Part shown: positions 7,386 through 15,513 of the stretch, one piece after another
How positions within the stretch are numbered: the stretch's first letter is position 1
Layout of the letters: every line of letters starts with the position of its first letter
NCBI GenBank assembly: GCA_014376575.1
Contig: JACMRF010000061.1
Coordinates: 1 to 16,163 of the forward strand
From: Undibacterium sp.
GTDB lineage: Bacteria; Pseudomonadota; Gammaproteobacteria; Burkholderiales; Burkholderiaceae
Reading direction: 5' to 3'
Length of the DNA: 16,163 nucleotides
Notes under the pieces: model-generated
Seen by the model: only the letters and a program-made list of their open reading frames with translations
Told to the model about the DNA's origin: nothing
The model's database searches: none
Made by a program: the position numbers and the translations under genes

Positions 7386-10300
7386 ATGGAACAGATCCGG
7401 CAGGCATTCAACAATATGTTCAGCAGCCCATGGGGCCGTAGGAATAGATCTGGCGTAGGCGATCCCCTCGCCCATTTTCATGCGATGACGCGTTTGCGGG
7501 CACAGCTTAATGATTGGGTGAACAATGTTGAGCCTAGTTCTAACCATGCCAATGCAGCGGAAGCTGCTGACCGTATTTTTGCGGCTGCTGCCGACAGGAC
7601 CAAAACAAAACTTGACTTAGGTTCACTGAATCTATCGACATTGCCAGTTGAAATCGGACAGTTGTCGCATCTAAATGAATTGGTGTTGCGTGACAACCCA
7701 CAGCTCACCGTGCTGCCAGCCCACATCTATGAAAATCAGAATTGGAGAATGATCGACGTAAGCTTTACCGGTGTGCCACCAAATGATGTTGCTGATCTAA
7801 ACAGGCGGCTTGGCTCACGTTGCACGATAAGCTCAAACAACCTTTCGCGAAGCGCCAATACCAACAACGGTCGACAACGTACCTCGAATATGCTCAATTT
7901 TTTGAGGCCACACATCGATATCGCATCGGAGGAAAATCAACAATGGATAGCCGCAGGCGGCGGTGAGCAGCGCAAAGAGGCATTAGAAAGATTGTCAAAG
8001 CTGTCGCGTAAAGCAACAACTCTTGACCTGAGTGGATTGCACTTGACAGAATTGCCGCCACAGCTAGTGACTTATCCGAAACTCGAATCGTTGGATCTAA
8101 CCGGGAACTGTATCGCGCAATTTCCAGATGAAATCGGGCTTTTGATCAACATCAAATACGTGACCTTGTGCGAAAACGATCTAGCGCGTATTCCTGATTC
8201 TGTATCAAAATTACCATCGGGATGTGTTGTCGATATTTCGAACAACCCTCTCTTGACTAGAGACGATCTCGTCACTTTGGCCATCGCGTTAGGTGCATCT
8301 GGATATGACGGCCCGACATTTAAAAACGACACCGATGAAACGCTGCGTAGCGCAGCACAATTGTGTGATGGTCTGCGCGAGTGGCTGCAGTATGCCTCTG
8401 GCACAGAGGGTACGGCAACAATTGCACGGGTAATTAAAAAAATCTACAACTGCCAACAAGATCAATCGAGGACGCTTGATTTTTCCGGACTCAATATTAA
8501 AACTTTGCCAGTGGCGATTGGCGATTTAAAACATCTTGAGGAGTTGAATCTCAATGGCAATCCAGACTTTTTTTCCGAGAATAATCGAGCAAAAGCACAC
8601 GACAACCCTCAATTTTTTTCGCTAAAAAACACGCGTGATTTACCCAACATAAAATCGGTGAATCTATCAAATAATAATATTTTTAATGTACACGCTCTAA
8701 CGCACAACGACTTATCCGGGGATCTGCCGTCTCGATGTGTCATTGATATTGATGGCAATGGCATAGCGAATGAATATTTGCCAGAATTGGCGAATTCTAT
8801 GACGCAAGCTGGGTATGACGGACCAATTTTTAAGATCAACAATACCTCATTTAACGCTGTGTTAAATGAGGTGTTTTTTACCTGGAAAAACGAGCAAGGC
8901 TTGAGCAGTCAAGAAAAAGAAGGACGCTGTCGCGCATATGATGTAATCCAAAGATGCCGCCGCGATAATTCCGGTAATTTGAGTCTCGACAATCTGGCTC
9001 TCACTGCATTGCCAGATCATTTTGGCCTACTTCCCAATTTAACGACATTGGACTTATCCAATAATCCGTTAACGCATTTGCCATCATCCATCTTTACTTT
9101 ACCCGCTGCTTGCAAAGTCAAACTATCGCCTAACCCGATTAACGATAAAGATCTTCTCCGGCTCGCGGCACAACTTGACAGCAATCGGTCAAACGGCTCA
9201 CGCATTGAGTTTGATCCAGCGCTATTGCAACGCCTACGTGCTTTACAAAAGAGAGAGGCGCACAAGCAAAGCGAAGAAAAGAAGTTCTTGAATAGCCTTA
9301 GCGCATGGGCCTCAGGGGATGCTGAAAAAATTAAGGCTAAAGACGCAATCATAGAGTGCAAGCGCACCTTCAATCCATCTCTCGACCTCAGTTATCTTTC
9401 ATTGGTTAATTTGCCGCCGGAGATTGGGCAACTCACACACGTGGAAGAGCTAGATTTATCTTTTAACAAATTACGGACACTTCCAGAAAGTATCCTCAAC
9501 CTACCCGAGCTAGCACAGTTAAATTTGAACACCAATCACCTTGTAGGGCACGAAGGCGTTATTCAAATCTTTGACCGGATTAACCATCCCGTTAAGATCA
9601 ACATTGGTATGAATGCATTTGTAGATCGTGACATTGTGCATATGCAGGATCAAATGTCGCAGAGCGACATGCATACCCCTCAGTATACTTTTTCCAAGAA
9701 TCAAACAATACAGGCGAACGCGCTCCGGCAAAAATTAGAGGCTGAGCGAGAATTCGTGGAGATTTTAAATGCATGGGCCGGGCAAAATCCGCATAGGATG
9801 CAAGCGATCGAGAAAATCAAGTCGTGCAAGGCGGATGATTGTCCCGCATTGGATTTAAGCGGCCTGTCTCTCGACAGTTTGCCCGATGTATTCGCGAAAT
9901 TAAAGCAACTGCGCGAGATTAACCTATCAAACAATCAATTTGGCCTTGGTAGTGCCTTAATGGGGTTGGGACGCCGCAATGTCAATTGCGGCTCAAATCC
10001 AATCCGTAGCGAAGAGATCATACGGCTTCAGGATCTCATGGAGTCACGTGGCTACGCCGGGCCGAAGTTTATTTTTTCGAGCTACCAAATGTCAGGCGCG
10101 GCCGCTGAGAGAAACGTGCAGGCGAAAAAAGCGGCAGAACAAGAAAAAAGAGCACACGCTGAACGTGTATTTAATGCTGGCCTGGATAGATGGGCAGCCG
10201 GACAACTGAACAAAAAACAAGCCGCCGAGGAGATTAAACTTGCTTGGCAAAACCCACAAAATACGACGCTCGTTTTAGAGGGATTTGCCCTACGGGATTT

Positions 10301-11171
10301 GCCGCCTGAGATTACACAACTGACGCACTTGAAAAAATTAGATTTATCTGGTAACCAGTTGGTGAATTTGCCAGTCGGCATGGACAGATTGGGGAGCCTG
10401 ATTAAGCTCAACTTGGCTGGTAATAGGTTGACGGTGATAGACCCTTCGGTGATGTGTTTAGCGCGCGGATGCCAAGTGGATGTCAGTGGCAATGTCATCA
10501 GCGCCGAAGAGATTGATAAACATCAAAGCAACATGAGGCGCACCCAATATAAAGGTCCGCACTTCCAGTTCTCTGAGCGGCAGAAGGCGAGTGCAGAAAA
10601 ATTCAGTGCTGCTCGTGCGCAGCGCGAGAAGCAAGCTGAAGAACAAGCCCGCCAACAAAGAGAAAATCAATCTAGGCAGGAAGCACAACAAAGAGCAGAG
10701 CAAGAAGCACGGCAGCGTGCGCATGATAAGGAAGTGCGACGCGCACAAGCGGAAGCAGCGCGTCTGGCAAGCGAAGTAGCTGAACGCGCTCGCCAACGTG
10801 CAGCTGAAGAAGCGGCCGAACGTTTACAAAGAGATCCGCTTAACGAGAATGTCGAGCCAATGGCCTTTAGCTTGGGTTCTAATGGCAGACTGCTTTATGT
10901 TCATGACCTGAGCGAAAAAGAGGTTGCCGAATACGTCACGCGCATCGTGAGTGGTGGTGTTTCAGGCGAGCATATTGCAAGACTGAGGAGAGACTTTTTT
11001 GACATCGTTAAGCATGGCGGTAGCGATGAGTGCGATTGGTTTTTAAGGAGGTACGAAAATGTGTTCGACCCACGCAGGCCAATCAACGGAGCTAATGCCC
11101 TTAGAGAATACAGCAAACTAATCAAGGCACTTGCGCCGCATGACCCTACGTTAAGGCGTGCTCAAGGGTAA
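7386..11171 (+). CDS. Lrr3: seven-module LRR protein with coiled coil, putative effector
   Basis: 1261 residues, ATG start with weak TAGGT seven bases upstream. Seven mini LRR domains lie at about 33-152, 178-318, 320-487, 488-630, 630-785, 788-925 and 926-1070. Each starts with a helix carrying Trp (LNDWV, NQQWI, LREWL, FFTWK, LSAWA, LNAWA, LDRWA) and then has LRRs such as LDLSGLHLTELPP. Caps ending GP-x-F close modules 2, 3, 6 and 7 (309-312, 479-482, 892-895, 1057-1060). A charged coiled coil (about 1070-1148) links to the C-terminal domain (1150-1261), nearly the same as in Lrr2. It appears to be Lrr2 with two more modules. No signal peptide, membrane segment or enzyme motif is seen, and the NEL ligase domain is absent. 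The likely role is a secreted LRR binding protein, by analogy with IpaH/SspH-like effectors; target and secretion route are unknown. Confidence 0.9.
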   Translation: MEQIRQAFNNMFSSPWGRRNRSGVGDPLAHFHAMTRLRAQLNDWVNNVEPSSNHANAAEAADRIFAAAADRTKTKLDLGSLNLSTLPVEIGQLSHLNELVLRDNPQLTVLPAHIYENQNWRMIDVSFTGVPPNDVADLNRRLGSRCTISSNNLSRSANTNNGRQRTSNMLNFLRPHIDIASEENQQWIAAGGGEQRKEALERLSKLSRKATTLDLSGLHLTELPPQLVTYPKLESLDLTGNCIAQFPDEIGLLINIKYVTLCENDLARIPDSVSKLPSGCVVDISNNPLLTRDDLVTLAIALGASGYDGPTFKNDTDETLRSAAQLCDGLREWLQYASGTEGTATIARVIKKIYNCQQDQSRTLDFSGLNIKTLPVAIGDLKHLEELNLNGNPDFFSENNRAKAHDNPQFFSLKNTRDLPNIKSVNLSNNNIFNVHALTHNDLSGDLPSRCVIDIDGNGIANEYLPELANSMTQAGYDGPIFKINNTSFNAVLNEVFFTWKNEQGLSSQEKEGRCRAYDVIQRCRRDNSGNLSLDNLALTALPDHFGLLPNLTTLDLSNNPLTHLPSSIFTLPAACKVKLSPNPINDKDLLRLAAQLDSNRSNGSRIEFDPALLQRLRALQKREAHKQSEEKKFLNSLSAWASGDAEKIKAKDAIIECKRTFNPSLDLSYLSLVNLPPEIGQLTHVEELDLSFNKLRTLPESILNLPELAQLNLNTNHLVGHEGVIQIFDRINHPVKINIGMNAFVDRDIVHMQDQMSQSDMHTPQYTFSKNQTIQANALRQKLEAEREFVEILNAWAGQNPHRMQAIEKIKSCKADDCPALDLSGLSLDSLPDVFAKLKQLREINLSNNQFGLGSALMGLGRRNVNCGSNPIRSEEIIRLQDLMESRGYAGPKFIFSSYQMSGAAAERNVQAKKAAEQEKRAHAERVFNAGLDRWAAGQLNKKQAAEEIKLAWQNPQNTTLVLEGFALRDLPPEITQLTHLKKLDLSGNQLVNLPVGMDRLGSLIKLNLAGNRLTVIDPSVMCLARGCQVDVSGNVISAEEIDKHQSNMRRTQYKGPHFQFSERQKASAEKFSAARAQREKQAEEQARQQRENQSRQEAQQRAEQEARQRAHDKEVRRAQAEAARLASEVAERARQRAAEEAAERLQRDPLNENVEPMAFSLGSNGRLLYVHDLSEKEVAEYVTRIVSGGVSGEHIARLRRDFFDIVKHGGSDECDWFLRRYENVFDPRRPINGANALREYSKLIKALAPHDPTLRRAQG
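9273..11168 (+). repeat. Paralogous segment, copy 2 (3' half of lrr3)
   Basis: This is the counterpart of 5250-7157. It encodes modules 5-7, the coiled coil and the C-terminal domain of Lrr3. Module order matches lrr2 modules 3-5 one to one, including the odd penultimate module with a LxLG(R/P)R sequence and the IIxLQD helix. The similarity could mediate homologous recombination that would delete or fuse the two genes. Confidence 0.8.
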
Positions 11172-11178
11172 AACGGTA

Positions 11179-11203
11179 GGCAACATGTAGCCTGCATGTT
11201 GTC
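11179..11203 (+). other. Stem-loop between lrr3 and the ankyrin gene
   Basis: GGCAACATG (11179-11187) pairs with CATGTTGTC (11195-11203) around a seven-base loop, nine base pairs with one G:U. It starts eight bases after the lrr3 stop codon. No T-run follows, so termination would be weak at most. The stem ends directly against a possible GTG start at 11204, which argues for the downstream ATG at 11252 as the ankyrin gene start. Confidence 0.45.
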
Positions 11204-11251
11204 GTGCTTAAATTCTGTACTAAATTTAAATTGAAGCGCCCCAACGCCCTT

Positions 11252-14200
11252 ATGTCAGCCATACGTCCTGTCTTTAATTCATCCTTCTTTACACCTTTCC
11301 AGGACGAGGGTGTTGCGGATGTGCCGCATGTCGATGCGTTTAATCCGATTATTTTTTCCGGCAAGACCTATCCTGGCATGACGTTTACAGAGTTCCGTGT
11401 TGGGTCTGACTTTGCACGGTGTAAGACTGAGTACACCGATGTGCTGGATAAGGTCGTTCGTTTTTTTGTCGATAATGCGGAGAGTTTGAATCCTCCAATT
11501 GACCGTGATTTGATCGTTGATGTGCATCAATGCTTTGTTGTTTTAAAAAATCATCTTTTTGATGAAGAGGTAGATTATTTTAGTACGCATAATAGCCTCA
11601 TGTTTGGTTCGATCAAGGAGGACTTTCACGCGCTATTGCGTCAGTTGCGCAATGAAGGGATACCGCTTATTCGCCGGATGGATGCGGTAAGAACAATGTC
11701 TGGCGCAATGGTGATGTGCTCTGGTGGTGTGGGGACTGGCTTGCAGGAAGCGATTTCAAGCTTACGACATTCAGCTGCTGGCTTTAAAGGTGTTGCGCAT
11801 CGCGTCAAAATCCGCATGGTCGAGGCACTCATTACCGATTACGTGAAAAACCATCACAATTATCATGAAGGCTATGAGGTGCATTACGTCAACGCCTATT
11901 TCAATTATGTTGCAAGCAAAATGGGAATTGCGCTTCGCAATGATGCGTTTATCCGCTCGGTTGAGCATGCGATTACGCAAGACAATTTACGTGAATGCCT
12001 AAACAAGGTGTTGGCGACGATCGACCCGAGCCGATTAGCGACAGTGATCGCAGATGACTATTTGGCCAAGATCAAAGAGGCGGTAGCTAGTGCTAACCTG
12101 GATGTCAATAGGGCTTTTGGCGGCGAGGATTTATCGCATGTTTTTAACATTACAAAAAATCTTGCGCAGGCTTCGCTCGATCAAGAATTTGGCCCTGTGC
12201 CGACCGAAAATTTTCTGCTCCCTGTCCCTGACGATGATCTGTATCGATACCAATTAACCCAAAAGCCTACACTGGTTGCCAAGCATTTTATGGGAAGCCT
12301 GCGGTCGAGCAAACTGGTTGATTACAACGATGTGATTTGGCTTAAGAAAGGTAATATCGGAGCGCGCGACATCATGCAATTGGGCGACCTTTTTTGGATC
12401 GACCATGATGGCGATTGCTCTGAGATGCCTACACTCGACCTGTTAAGTGTGTCACCTGTCGCCATCGTCGACAACCTGCAGGCACAGGGCATAAGCAGTG
12501 CGAAATCTGAAGAGGTATTGCAAAGCATCGCTCATCATTTGCTCGATGAGGGCATCAAACTCAATCGTTCACCCCGTGATGAAAAATGGCTTGATGAGTT
12601 GGCTGAAATTTTTAAAAGTTCAAAGTCATCCAACAAAAGCTGGGGTGCGCCAATTTTGCTGCTGAGCGCCTATGCAGGCAACTATGCCGCAGTTGAGAAA
12701 ATGATTGATGGCAAAGCCGATGTCAATGTTGTTGACCGTGCCGGTAATACCCCTATGATGCTCGCTGCATGTGATGGCAATCTTGCTTTGATATCGCGTT
12801 TGATGGGAGCCAATGCGAATGTCCACGCAACGAATGGATTAGGATCAAACGCATTGCATTGCGCTGTCACTAGCGGGAGCGAAGATGCGGTCATGATTTT
12901 CCTAAACGCTGGAGTGCCAATAGATGGCGCGGACAAGCTTGGCAATACCCCTTTGTTAATCGCGGCTGGCACCGGGGAAACTGCCTTGATGCTGATGCTC
13001 GAAGAAAAAAATGCCGACGTCTTTGCAACGAACAAGGTGAATCAGAACGGCGTCATTTTGGCCGCACGTGGCGGACACGCTGACACACTTGAGGCATTAC
13101 TCCATTTTGGCTTGGATAAGAACGTCTGGGATTCACGTGGATACCCGGGCATCATGTACGCAGCCGAAAACGGGCATCTTGAAGCCTTAGACGTTTTTAT
13201 CAAGGCCAAGGCAAATGTGGAGGTATTTGGTAGAGATAGCAATAACCTCATCATGATTGCGGTTGCACGTGGCCATGCAGGCGCAGTCCTATTATTACGA
13301 AATGCAGGCGTTAGCATCGCCACTTGCAATCGCAGAGGATATACCCCACTCATGATCGCCGCCGAACAGGGACATTCTGATGCGATAAAGGCATTGGTTG
13401 ATTTGGGTGCGTTCCTGGAAGCGAGTGATGCGTCATCCAATACTGCCTTGTTGCTGGCCGCAAAGAAGAACAATTTGTCGGCGGTAGAAGCTTTGATTAG
13501 GGCGCATGCGAATAAAGATGCTTCCAATCGCAGTGGACAAACAGCTCTAATGATTGCCGTGGAAAACGGGTTCTGTGAGACTGCGGAAGTTTTACTCAAG
13601 CATCGCGCAAGGGCTAATCTCACCGATGCGCAACGACGCCCCTTGCCAATGATCGCAGCGCTCAATGGCGATACGCTTATGTTGAAAGTCTTGTTGAAGG
13701 GCGGCGTAAAACTCGATGAATCCGTAAAATTTGCTGCTAACAATGCGCATGTTGATGCGTTGAAGTCTTTGGCTAGCGTCGGTGCTGATATCAATGCAGC
13801 TGTCCTTCAAGCCGCGCAAGATAACAACACAATAGCCTTAAAGAGCTTGATCAATGCTGGCGCAAATCTCGATGATGCCCTTCTATTGGCAGTCCAAGGC
13901 AGTAATAATTTAGCATTGCACTCCTTAATAAAACTTGGCGCAAACGTCAATGCAATGGATGCTGATGGTAATACGGCAGCCATGTTTGCCGCGAAAAATG
14001 GTCATCTCATTGTCCTTCGGACGCTAATTAAATTCAAAGCCAAGCTTGAACTGTTCAATCATGAGAATCGCTCAGCAGCGATGCTTGCTATTCAAAACGA
14101 GGATCTTCACGCGCTAAAAGTGTTGATCGGCGCCGGGGTATATTTGGACGGACCGGCAATATTCGCTTTGCGCAACGGCTACTCCGATGCGCTGAACATG

Positions 14201-15058
14201 TTGGAAAAGGCTGGCGCAACGATTGAGTTGAGTGACGAAAAAAAACGCAGCCCCCTCATGCAAGCGGTGATCCATCATCAACTTGAGACTCTCAAAAATT
14301 TGCTCGAATCGGATACCAATCTTGAGGCCGTCGACGCCAATGGCCAGACAACAGTAATGCTTGCGGCGCTGTTTAATCGCTCTGATGCGATGCTCCACCT
14401 GGTTAAGGCCGGTGCGAAAATAGAAACTAGAGATCCCGATGGATATAACGCCACTTTGCTGGCGGCAAAAAGTGGCAATGCGGAGGTATTGAAAACACTC
14501 ATTGATGCTGGAGCGGACTTCAATGTGCGTGATCGCGATGGCTATACGCCAGCCATGCTCGCCGCCATGCATGGCCATGTCGAAGTGCTTCAAGTTTTAA
14601 TGAATGCGAAGGCAGACTTTGAAGCCACTGACCTCAATGGCGATAATGCATTCATGCACGCAGCAAGCCAAGGTCAGGTGGAGGCGCTGCAGCTATTCAT
14701 CGACACAGAGGTAAGCATCAATCAGAAAGATCAAAATGGCCAGACGGCTTTGATGCGTGTCGGGATCAACGGCCACACTGATGCGATGACGCTCTTGATG
14801 AAAACAGGTGCCGCGAAGAATGTGAGGGATCACAGCCAGCGTACCGCGACAATGCTTGCGGTTATCCACAACAGCACCGAGGCACTAAAAGTCTTGGTCG
14901 AGAACGGGGCTGATATTGGTGCCGTCGATGCGAAAGGTCGCAGCGCTGCAATGCTGGCTTTGCTTTTCAAACGCACTGATGCATTAAAAATATTGGGTGA
15001 AGCTGGCGGGTGTGATTCATTGGAATTTCAAAAATTTAAAGCTGACAGGCAGCGGTAG
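11252..15058 (+). CDS. Large ankyrin-repeat protein, putative effector
   Basis: About 1268 residues from ATG 11252; the frame is open to a GTG at 11204 (1284 residues, used for numbering). Neither start has a good Shine-Dalgarno sequence; I prefer ATG because a stem-loop abuts the GTG. Residues about 40-470 form a domain I do not recognise, mainly helical, with a small-residue motif MCSGGVGTGL (171-180). From about 482 to 1270 there are roughly 25 ankyrin repeats (xDGxTxxMLAAxxGHxxxLxxLIxAGADxN). Repeats 12-14 (about 839-917) are shortened to about 26 residues by loss of the DxxGxT hairpin segment. There is no signal peptide or membrane segment. Ankyrin repeats bind proteins and are common in effectors of intracellular bacteria. 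It shares no domain with the LRR genes, but its position and orientation suggest a joint host-interaction role, by inference. Confidence 0.88.
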   Translation: MSAIRPVFNSSFFTPFQDEGVADVPHVDAFNPIIFSGKTYPGMTFTEFRVGSDFARCKTEYTDVLDKVVRFFVDNAESLNPPIDRDLIVDVHQCFVVLKNHLFDEEVDYFSTHNSLMFGSIKEDFHALLRQLRNEGIPLIRRMDAVRTMSGAMVMCSGGVGTGLQEAISSLRHSAAGFKGVAHRVKIRMVEALITDYVKNHHNYHEGYEVHYVNAYFNYVASKMGIALRNDAFIRSVEHAITQDNLRECLNKVLATIDPSRLATVIADDYLAKIKEAVASANLDVNRAFGGEDLSHVFNITKNLAQASLDQEFGPVPTENFLLPVPDDDLYRYQLTQKPTLVAKHFMGSLRSSKLVDYNDVIWLKKGNIGARDIMQLGDLFWIDHDGDCSEMPTLDLLSVSPVAIVDNLQAQGISSAKSEEVLQSIAHHLLDEGIKLNRSPRDEKWLDELAEIFKSSKSSNKSWGAPILLLSAYAGNYAAVEKMIDGKADVNVVDRAGNTPMMLAACDGNLALISRLMGANANVHATNGLGSNALHCAVTSGSEDAVMIFLNAGVPIDGADKLGNTPLLIAAGTGETALMLMLEEKNADVFATNKVNQNGVILAARGGHADTLEALLHFGLDKNVWDSRGYPGIMYAAENGHLEALDVFIKAKANVEVFGRDSNNLIMIAVARGHAGAVLLLRNAGVSIATCNRRGYTPLMIAAEQGHSDAIKALVDLGAFLEASDASSNTALLLAAKKNNLSAVEALIRAHANKDASNRSGQTALMIAVENGFCETAEVLLKHRARANLTDAQRRPLPMIAALNGDTLMLKVLLKGGVKLDESVKFAANNAHVDALKSLASVGADINAAVLQAAQDNNTIALKSLINAGANLDDALLLAVQGSNNLALHSLIKLGANVNAMDADGNTAAMFAAKNGHLIVLRTLIKFKAKLELFNHENRSAAMLAIQNEDLHALKVLIGAGVYLDGPAIFALRNGYSDALNMLEKAGATIELSDEKKRSPLMQAVIHHQLETLKNLLESDTNLEAVDANGQTTVMLAALFNRSDAMLHLVKAGAKIETRDPDGYNATLLAAKSGNAEVLKTLIDAGADFNVRDRDGYTPAMLAAMHGHVEVLQVLMNAKADFEATDLNGDNAFMHAASQGQVEALQLFIDTEVSINQKDQNGQTALMRVGINGHTDAMTLLMKTGAAKNVRDHSQRTATMLAVIHNSTEALKVLVENGADIGAVDAKGRSAAMLALLFKRTDALKILGEAGGCDSLEFQKFKADRQR

Positions 15059-15068
15059 GTGTAGTGGC

Positions 15069-15101
15069 CCGATAACATCGGCAGCCCGACGGCGTTATCG
15101 G
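15069..15101 (+). terminator. Compact hairpin after the ankyrin gene, possible terminator
   Basis: CCGATAAC (15069-15076) pairs with GTTATCGG (15094-15101). Inside, TCGG (15078-15081) pairs with CCGA (15086-15089) around a CAGC tetraloop. It begins ten bases after the stop codon of the ankyrin gene, the usual place for a terminator. There is no T-run after it, so an intrinsic terminator is not certain. It may instead be an RNA-stabilising 3' hairpin or an inverted repeat left by a mobile element. Confidence 0.4.
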
Positions 15102-15106
15102 AAGAG

Positions 15107-15122
15107 TCCAGTTAAAACTGGA
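15107..15122. repeat. 16-bp palindrome near istA truncation point
   Basis: TCCAGTT (15107-15113) and AACTGGA (15116-15122) are perfect arms around AA. Together with the hairpin just upstream it fills the short space between the ankyrin gene and the point where istA similarity stops. This could mark the end of a mobile element that cut istA, though I cannot name the element. Confidence 0.35.
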
Positions 15123-15130
15123 GGCAGCAC

Positions 15131-15505
15131 TAGCCTCTGACACATCGACCGCTTGAGCTGGCGGGCGAATTGCCGATAATTCGCGCAGAACTGCGAGTAG
15201 CTGTAGGTGTGCCGGTCCGCGTAGTCGGCGCGGTGCTCTTCCCACAGTGGCATCAGCGTCATGCCCTTGCGCCGCAATTCATGATGCAGGCGGCCGTAAT
15301 CCGGTTGCACATGATCGTGCGGGCATTCACGAGCGACCAACAGCCGCCGCTCCAGCGCGGATTCGTCAGCGTCTTGCACTGCCGCCCAATCCAGGCTTGC
15401 GGCGGCTGCCAGCTAGACATACTTGGTGACGACGCCCTTTGAGATGCCAAGCGCTGTGGCGATCTGTTGGTGCTTCTAACCGACATGCGCCGATCGCTGA
15501 TCGAC
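15131..15505 (-). pseudogene. istA: IS21-family transposase IstA, N-terminal remnant
   Basis: Read on the minus strand, the segment encodes part of a helix-turn-helix (KHQQIATALGISKGVVTKYV) and then a region typical of IstA: ALERRLL, LHHELRRKGMTLMPLWEEH, YSYSQFCANYR, LKRSM. Two in-frame TAG codons (15476-15478, 15413-15415) interrupt it, and a third (15506-15508) marks the upstream limit. Similarity stops near 15131-15140, before the DDE catalytic domain, so only about 120-130 of the roughly 500 residues of a full IstA remain. No istB is present. The element is dead and shows that mobile DNA once entered this locus. Family assignment is firm; the exact element is unknown. Confidence 0.8.
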
Positions 15506-15513
15506 CTACGCCT

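Noticed and set aside
3930..11171. NEL-type E3 ubiquitin ligase domain in the LRR proteins
   Set aside because: The cap-plus-LRR layout suggests IpaH/SspH, but the C-termini are only about 105 residues and lack the NEL CxD active site in a conserved position; the Cys of DECDW in Lrr2 and Lrr3 is absent in Lrr1.
1..11251. hrpII-box (TTCG-N16-TTCG) type III promoters
   Set aside because: I looked before each + strand gene. Only one near match exists (TTCG at 48 with GTCG at 68), far from lrr1, and none lies before the others.
13042..13794. 250-residue reading frame on the minus strand
   Set aside because: It lies wholly antisense to the ankyrin array; the repeating codon pattern of the real gene keeps the opposite frame open. 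Its low-complexity Ala/Ser content does not look like a protein family.
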